Assembly: GCA_947451525.1 (NCBI GenBank)
Contig: CANFZM010000010.1
Location: forward strand, 1-64,000
Direction: 5' to 3'
DNA: 64,000 nucleotides
Origin: Flavobacteriaceae bacterium
Lineage (GTDB): Bacteria > Bacteroidota > Bacteroidia > Flavobacteriales > Flavobacteriaceae
Numbering within the stretch: the stretch's first letter is position 1; each line of letters opens with the position of its first letter. The notes below the pieces were generated by a model. That model saw only the letters and a list, made by a program, of their open reading frames with translations, did not search any database and had not been told where the DNA came from. This document shows, in pieces, positions 58,962 through 64,000 of this stretch. Both the position numbers and the translations under genes were made by a program.

Positions 58962-60167
58962 TTATTTTTTTACAAGTACTTTATGGGTTTGTTTTAAATT
59001 ATCACTTTTTATATTAATAAAATAAATTCCATCTGAAAACTCTTTAACATCGATTTTAAATTCGTTGGAAATAGATTTTTCTTCTTTAGAAAAAACAATT
59101 TTTCCGAAAATATCGGTCATTTCAATTTGCACCGAATTTAAAACTTTCGGAAAATTAATTATTACATAATTAGATGCAGGATTTGGATAAACTTTTATTT
59201 CATTTTCTACAGAGAATTCCGTTGAACTCAAAGTTGGATTTCCTTTTACACAGATAACATAATTGGTGTTCGTTTTGGTATCATAAGTAGTAATCCCAAA
59301 TTGAGTATTCCAATACCATGCACTTGTTAAATTGGCAGGATTTGGTAAAAGCGTAGTAGAAGACCAATAATTATGAACTCCAATGGAACTAAAAAAAGTA
59401 GTATTTACCGAAGGACTAGAAGTACTTTCCATGTTTAACGATTGTAGTTCTTTAATGTTTGGTAGTCTCCAATCGGATGCGCTTGCTAAGGTTAAACCTT
59501 CGGCATAAGTAATGGCTTGTTCCCAATTAAATAGGTTAGCGTTAGGCACTTTTTGCCAAACCAATTGGGTTACATTATCGGTTATGGTACCATTTCCATT
59601 ATCTGTAAAATGATTTGGTAAAATGGTTGGAGTAGTTATATCTCTAACGGCCCTTACATGATAACTTTTGGTTCCACCTGCACTGATAGTTTCTGCTTTG
59701 GGTTTGTTGCCAATTCCTCCACCAGAATTAGTGCACCATACTTTACTATTATCGCCCACTTGAAACGTGTTAGTCCACCAATATTCGGCACCTGTAAATG
59801 GAAAATAAACCACATCTTCTGCAGGATTATTTTTTTGTAAGTTCAGAATACTCATGGCTTCCATTGGGGTAGGTAATCTCCATCCGGAATAGCCTCCAAG
59901 TGCAAGTGTACTGCAATAAGTAATGGCATTTTCAATAGTCATTTCGCCACCATCGGTTTGTTGCCACATTAATTGAGTCACATTATCGGTTATTGTACCA
60001 TTTCCATTATTGGTAAACGAAGGCACGTTGATACTATAATCCTGGTCTTCGCCAACTGTTAATGTGTAACTAGTAGTTTGCCCAGTATCGGGTAACAATG
60101 CTATAGATTTAGTAACACTTTGTGCAAAAGATATTGTGGTTAGAAATAGAAATGCTATTTTTTTCAT
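58962..60167 (-). CDS. T9SS-exported protein with two DUF1566 (Lcl) domains
   Basis: The 401-aa protein has a signal peptide, two Lcl C-terminal/DUF1566 domains ('TQLMWQQTDGGEMTIENAIT' with 'SGWRLPTPMEAMSIL', and 'TQLVWQKVPNANLFNWEQAI' with 'SDWRLPNIKELQSL') and a type A sorting domain ('VYPNPASNYVIINF'). DUF1566 is a C-type-lectin-like fold; binding of sugars or other ligands is possible. It lies 3 bp behind the YHYH gene and 3 bp before the sulfatase gene, so all are one operon. Confidence 0.88.
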   Translation of the reverse strand: MKKIAFLFLTTISFAQSVTKSIALLPDTGQTTSYTLTVGEDQDYSINVPSFTNNGNGTITDNVTQLMWQQTDGGEMTIENAITYCSTLALGGYSGWRLPTPMEAMSILNLQKNNPAEDVVYFPFTGAEYWWTNTFQVGDNSKVWCTNSGGGIGNKPKAETISAGGTKSYHVRAVRDITTPTILPNHFTDNGNGTITDNVTQLVWQKVPNANLFNWEQAITYAEGLTLASASDWRLPNIKELQSLNMESTSSPSVNTTFFSSIGVHNYWSSTTLLPNPANLTSAWYWNTQFGITTYDTKTNTNYVICVKGNPTLSSTEFSVENEIKVYPNPASNYVIINFPKVLNSVQIEMTDIFGKIVFSKEEKSISNEFKIDVKEFSDGIYFINIKSDNLKQTHKVLVKK

Positions 60168-60169
60168 CG

Positions 60170-61774
60170 TTATTTAACAAGTAGTTTTTTAGTTATCTGT
60201 GCATTGTCAAATTGAAATTTCACAAAATAAGTTCCAGATGCCAAGTTTTTAATATCAATAGTAGATTTAAAAGAATCGGTTTTCAAAATCAAATCGCCTT
60301 TAATGCCATAGATAGCAATATTTTGAATGTCATTTTCTAAAATAGTATTTCCAATATTTATTTGAAGAATATCTTTTGCAGGATTTGGATATAATGTAAC
60401 AGCATTATCTAAAGCAAAAGCATTGTTTGCAAGAGGCACCGTACATTGTGAGAAGCCATTGTAATTAGTAGGTGTAGTTAGGGATGGCGTTACATAATTG
60501 AAGGTGTACGTAGTGCCACTCCAACTAAAATTAGTAGCATAACCTGGTGTGCCGTTTAAAGTATAGGAAAGGTTATAACCGTTGTTGTTTGCATTTGCTA
60601 CGCAAGAAGTAATAAGTGCTCCAGAAAGTGGCCCCCAATTTTCATTTCTAACTGGATGCGCCGCTGCTTGCGGAATTAATTGGTTGGTAGCATCTTCCGT
60701 TACTTGTCCTACAAAACTTCCTATCATATAAGGTGCAGTAGAAGTTCCGTGGTAATGATACACACCATTAGTTCCGTAATGACCATGATTGGTATCTAGG
60801 GTTGTCATTGCAGTTCCGTTTGGTTCTAAACTTCCATAAACGGCAAAACCATCCAAAGCAAAAGCACAAGGAAGGTTAGTGGTAGTTTGTCCTAAAGTAT
60901 ATAAATGAATTGGTGCTGTATGGTAGTGGTAATCATCCCCTTTGCCGCAGTGACCTCCATAATTATCTAGTTGTCCATCTAAGTAGGAATCGACACCAGT
61001 ATTAGTATGGTAATTAAAAATAGGCACTCCATTAGCCGCAAGAGCAATGGCACCTCTAGTAAAATGTACGTTATCAATTAGTGTTGGAGTTGCAGCAATT
61101 ATAGGGTTTAGAGGAATACTCCAATGGTTGGTTCCAATATAACATTGTGGGTTGGGTACTTGTTGTTGCCAACCATGATTGGAAATTCCGACCATCATAG
61201 TGTGGTTAGGAATTCCTTTACTTTCCACATAAAAATAATTGCTATCCCAAGAAGTATGCACGTTTGGAATAAAAGGGATAAAAGCAGAATTTATAAAGTT
61301 TGGATCAGTTGTAGTTAGCATTTTTTTTCCGAAACTAAACAAGGTCATAACGATTCCTGCAGAAACTATTGGGATTAAATAGTTTCTTTTTTTGCTTTCG
61401 ATATTTCGGAAAATATAGATTCCAAAAACAAATAAAAATAATGCTATTAGAATCGATTTTATTAGGAAAGGGGTAACGTTTTCTGCTTTATTTACAGTAG
61501 ATAAAGAAGTATTTATGGCAATAATTGCATCTTCTCTTTTCTTTACATATAATTGATCTTCGGCAGAAAGGGATTGTAAAGGCACGTCAATAATTCTATT
61601 TTGGGCATCTTCAATAGATACTAATCCATTTTTAAATTTACTAAAAGAACCGTCAATAAAGGTGTGCTCTTTTTGAATTGACCAATGTCTTAAAACAATT
61701 TTGTTATAATTTAAGGTATGCGAGAACATAAAACCACTTAGCATACAAACTAACAATAGGATAATTTTTTTCAT
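60170..61774 (-). CDS. T9SS-exported YHYH protein with SHD1-like and membrane segments
   Basis: The protein of about 534 aa has a signal peptide, an SHD1-like stretch near residues 40-85 ('FKNGLVSIEDAQNRIIDVPL' then 'QSLSAEDQLYVKK'), two membrane helices (about 105-125 and 133-150), a YHYH domain (motifs DYHYHTAP and GVYHYHGT, His-rich, likely metal-binding) and a type A sorting domain ('LYPNPAKDILQINI'). Internal membrane helices in a protein with a T9SS signal are odd. Start 61774 (MKKIILLL) is chosen. Confidence 0.85.
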   Translation of the reverse strand: MKKIILLLVCMLSGFMFSHTLNYNKIVLRHWSIQKEHTFIDGSFSKFKNGLVSIEDAQNRIIDVPLQSLSAEDQLYVKKREDAIIAINTSLSTVNKAENVTPFLIKSILIALFLFVFGIYIFRNIESKKRNYLIPIVSAGIVMTLFSFGKKMLTTTDPNFINSAFIPFIPNVHTSWDSNYFYVESKGIPNHTMMVGISNHGWQQQVPNPQCYIGTNHWSIPLNPIIAATPTLIDNVHFTRGAIALAANGVPIFNYHTNTGVDSYLDGQLDNYGGHCGKGDDYHYHTAPIHLYTLGQTTTNLPCAFALDGFAVYGSLEPNGTAMTTLDTNHGHYGTNGVYHYHGTSTAPYMIGSFVGQVTEDATNQLIPQAAAHPVRNENWGPLSGALITSCVANANNNGYNLSYTLNGTPGYATNFSWSGTTYTFNYVTPSLTTPTNYNGFSQCTVPLANNAFALDNAVTLYPNPAKDILQINIGNTILENDIQNIAIYGIKGDLILKTDSFKSTIDIKNLASGTYFVKFQFDNAQITKKLLVK

Positions 61775-61843
61775 AAATTTCATTTTATATTAAGATACCT
61801 TTTTAATAAATTCCTTGCACAATATAGTTATTTTTCTTAAAAA

Positions 61844-63583
61844 TCACCTTTTTAATAGTAATTTCCCCGATTTTATTTCCCCGTTTTCTCCTGAGATTTT
61901 GTAAAAATAAGCACCATTACTTACTTCTCCACCACCGTTATTGGTTCCATCCCAAACTACTTGAAACTTCCCTTCGTTGACATAATTTCCTGTAGTTAAA
62001 TTTTTTACACTTTGACCGAGTTCATTATAAATTGAAATCGAAATAGTTTGTGCTGTATTTAAAGTAAATGCAATAGTTGTTTCTTTTGAAAAAGGATTCG
62101 GATAGGCAATTTCATCAGCATAATTACTATTCCAAATCACAGCCGAATTAGTGCTTAGATTGTAGCAATTATTTAGTCCTATAGTATAAGTGGCAGAAAT
62201 ATCTTTGTTATGTCGAGTGCTATTTTCACTTGCAGGCAAGAAGGCGCGAACATAATCTACTTGAAGTCCTGTTGCAGTAACGGTAACTCGTAGATGGCCA
62301 GAATTCCCTACAATTTGACCTGCTAAATAGCCATAAGTTGCTGCTTGGGAAGGGTAGTTAAAATTAGGCAAACTTGGTTGTGGCGTTTCTTGATATACTA
62401 AACAATCTTTGTCTTGTTTTACAAACAAATGATCGTGTCCGTGGAAAAAAATAGTTACATGATTTTCAGTCAATAAATCCTTAATAGGTTTGTACCATCC
62501 AGGTCTGTAGGACGCAAAACCGTTAGTTATTCCGTCATAGTTCTTGCCACCCCATTCGTATTTATCGGCATATTCCGTTCCGCCACGACCTTCGGGATCA
62601 CCACCAACAATTTGATGCGAGAAAATAAATTTGAATTTTGCGGTACTACCTTCCAAAGTAGTTCTAAGCCAATTGTATTGTGTTGCTCCTAACGACCAAT
62701 TCCAACCCGTATTTGCATTAGCATTTGGCTTCGGATTGGTATTCCAATATGGGTCAATTACAATAAAAAGAGCATCACCCCAAGTCCATGAATAATAGGC
62801 TTTTCGTTGGGCAGGCGTGTTATTTGGTCCGACAAAGTTTTGCAGGGTTGCATCCCCAGAATAAAATCCATCTGGACCCGGATTTAAAAAATACTTTTGA
62901 CGCTCTTGGGTGTTCCATACTGCAATGTTGTCTGCAGTTCCTGTTAAATTCCAACCTGCTTCTCCTTCATGGTTTCCTAAAGCAATGAATAAAGGAACAG
63001 AATGACAAATAGTTTCATAATTGGAGCGAAGTAGGTTGCAACGGTACCCTATAGTATCGTGTGGAATTTGGTTAGTAGTTAAATTTTTTAATTTATCGGT
63101 CATTAAAAAATCTCCTAAATCAATCATAAAATCAGGATTATCTTCTAATTGGTTCTGTAAACATCTCTGATATAAAGCAACATCTGTAGATGCATCCATG
63201 TGAGGATCGGCTTGCACTACAAAAGTAAATCCACTACCAATTTGCCTTTGCGTATGAAAATAATGCTCGGCTCTAGTGGTGAAATTGGTATCTCCTGGGT
63301 TTCTATAAATAACTCTATAGTAATATTTGGTATCTGGTTGCAATCCGTTTAGGCTTTGTTCTGCTGGATCATTCGCTGCAAAGGTTTGCCAAGATGTTTG
63401 CGATGGATAAACACCACTAATAGTTCCGTATTGCACCGCCATTTCTGCCGGAGTCGAAAAAAACATTTTAAGAGAAATACTTGAATTGGTGGGTTTTCCT
63501 AAAACTTCTTGTCTGCTTATGGTTTGTGATTTACTATTATAAACAATGAAAAGTGTAATTATTAAAAGAAAATATTTTTTCAT
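61844..63583 (-). CDS. T9SS-exported metallophosphoesterase
   Basis: The 579-aa protein has a signal peptide, an N-terminal purple-acid-phosphatase-like Fn3 domain (25-110), a calcineurin-type phosphoesterase ('FVVQADPHMD', 'MIDLGDFLMTD', 'FIALGNHEGE', 'IFSHQIVGG', 'FFHGHDHLF') and a type A sorting domain ('AYPNPFSKETTIAF'). All metal ligands are present. It should release phosphate from extracellular esters. A second gene of the same kind lies just upstream. Confidence 0.9.
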   Translation of the reverse strand: MKKYFLLIITLFIVYNSKSQTISRQEVLGKPTNSSISLKMFFSTPAEMAVQYGTISGVYPSQTSWQTFAANDPAEQSLNGLQPDTKYYYRVIYRNPGDTNFTTRAEHYFHTQRQIGSGFTFVVQADPHMDASTDVALYQRCLQNQLEDNPDFMIDLGDFLMTDKLKNLTTNQIPHDTIGYRCNLLRSNYETICHSVPLFIALGNHEGEAGWNLTGTADNIAVWNTQERQKYFLNPGPDGFYSGDATLQNFVGPNNTPAQRKAYYSWTWGDALFIVIDPYWNTNPKPNANANTGWNWSLGATQYNWLRTTLEGSTAKFKFIFSHQIVGGDPEGRGGTEYADKYEWGGKNYDGITNGFASYRPGWYKPIKDLLTENHVTIFFHGHDHLFVKQDKDCLVYQETPQPSLPNFNYPSQAATYGYLAGQIVGNSGHLRVTVTATGLQVDYVRAFLPASENSTRHNKDISATYTIGLNNCYNLSTNSAVIWNSNYADEIAYPNPFSKETTIAFTLNTAQTISISIYNELGQSVKNLTTGNYVNEGKFQVVWDGTNNGGGEVSNGAYFYKISGENGEIKSGKLLLKR

Positions 63584-63594
63584 AATTATTTAGA

Positions 63595-64000
63595 TTAGTG
63601 TTTGATAATAATTTTTTTGGTTAAACTTGTATTTTCGTCTACTCTTAAAAAGTAAATTCCATCCGAAATTTTGGAAGTGTCTAATTCATTCGATTCAAAT
63701 CGAAGTATCGTTTGACCAAGAATATTGGTTAATTCAAATTGGTGATTCGTAGTAGCCTCTGAAAAATAAATAGTCAATTTATCGTTGGCAGGATTCGGAT
63801 ATACATTAATTTTCGAATTAACAGAAGCAACTTCATTGGATTGTAATAAACAGGTGCCAACCGTATAGGAATACCCAATTTCTCCATTAGTATGTCCGGC
63901 AGATCCTGTAGTTCCTGGGATATACGATTTTACATAATCCACAGAAACACAATCGGAAGTAACGTTAACTTTGACATGTCCAGTTCCATCTAAAATTACA
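63595..64000 (-). CDS. T9SS protein, C-terminal part (second metallophosphoesterase), cut by window end
   Basis: The frame stays open to the window edge, so the gene begins outside. Visible residues 'GTGHVKVNVTSDCVSVDYVK' and 'GEIGYSYTVGTCLLQSNE' align with 'GNSGHLRVTVTATGLQVDYV' and 'ATYTIGLNNCYNL' of the gene before it, so the two are tandem paralogues. A type A sorting domain follows ('VYPNPANDKLTIYFSEATTN'). The phosphoesterase domain itself is not visible here. Confidence 0.8.
   Translation of the reverse strand, partial: VILDGTGHVKVNVTSDCVSVDYVKSYIPGTTGSAGHTNGEIGYSYTVGTCLLQSNEVASVNSKINVYPNPANDKLTIYFSEATTNHQFELTNILGQTILRFESNELDTSKISDGIYFLRVDENTSLTKKIIIKH

Overview
The window looks like chromosome of a marine or freshwater member of the Flavobacteriaceae (Bacteroidota), most like Flavobacterium. 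The reasons are the low GC, promoters of the TAnnTTTG type, weak Shine-Dalgarno sequences, type IX secretion (T9SS) C-terminal sorting domains, and typical flavobacterial core genes (ung, purC, rpsA, pheT, tilS, pabB, a YifB ATPase, a DsbD-like protein, an ECF-sigma operon with a head-GIN protein).

Positions ~274-23608 form an integrated genomic island of about 23.3 kb. It carries a tyrosine recombinase at the left end and is bounded by a 13-bp direct repeat (274-286 and 23596-23608). The left 6 kb hold integration and replication functions: integrase, an RteC-like protein, an excisionase-like helix-turn-helix protein and a BT4734/VirE-type primase-helicase. No conjugation or relaxase gene is visible. 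The cargo is defence-like. There is a McrBC-like operon with its own XRE regulator (6007-10596). Next to it is an overlapping five-gene operon (10731-16119) encoding an XRE regulator, a C5-cytosine methyltransferase, a soluble double-GHKL histidine-kinase-like protein, a receiver-domain protein and a predicted caspase/CHAT-like protease. I do not recognise that combination as a named system and rate it the most interesting item in the window. Two small unknown genes follow, then a toxin-antitoxin-SecB-like chaperone (TAC) operon under a perfect 20-bp palindrome (17549-18932). After that comes 1.5 kb of non-coding DNA packed with long inverted repeats (18933-20471), then a four-gene minus-strand cassette around a DUF5675 protein, and a staphylococcal-nuclease-like gene at the right end.

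Positions 23609-50668 are ordinary chromosome interrupted by dispersed repeats: a MutS2 ATPase, an orphan MNT nucleotidyltransferase overlapping ung, nucleoside phosphorylase, an eIF1-like factor, a GxxExxY gene framed by inverted repeats, a 2OG-Fe(II) oxygenase, purC, the ECF-sigma operon, an M42 peptidase, YifB, a dsbD-tilS cluster, pabB and rpsA. Two small membrane PH-like genes (23639 and 39801) each sit between the same two repeat families, which suggests mobile gene cassettes.

Positions 50669-64000 hold pheT, an aldehyde dehydrogenase/DUF779 pair with a convergent AraC regulator and candidate operator repeats, and a minus-strand run of secreted T9SS proteins: HupE/UreJ, sulfatase, DUF1566, YHYH and two tandem metallophosphoesterases. 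The last of these runs off the window.
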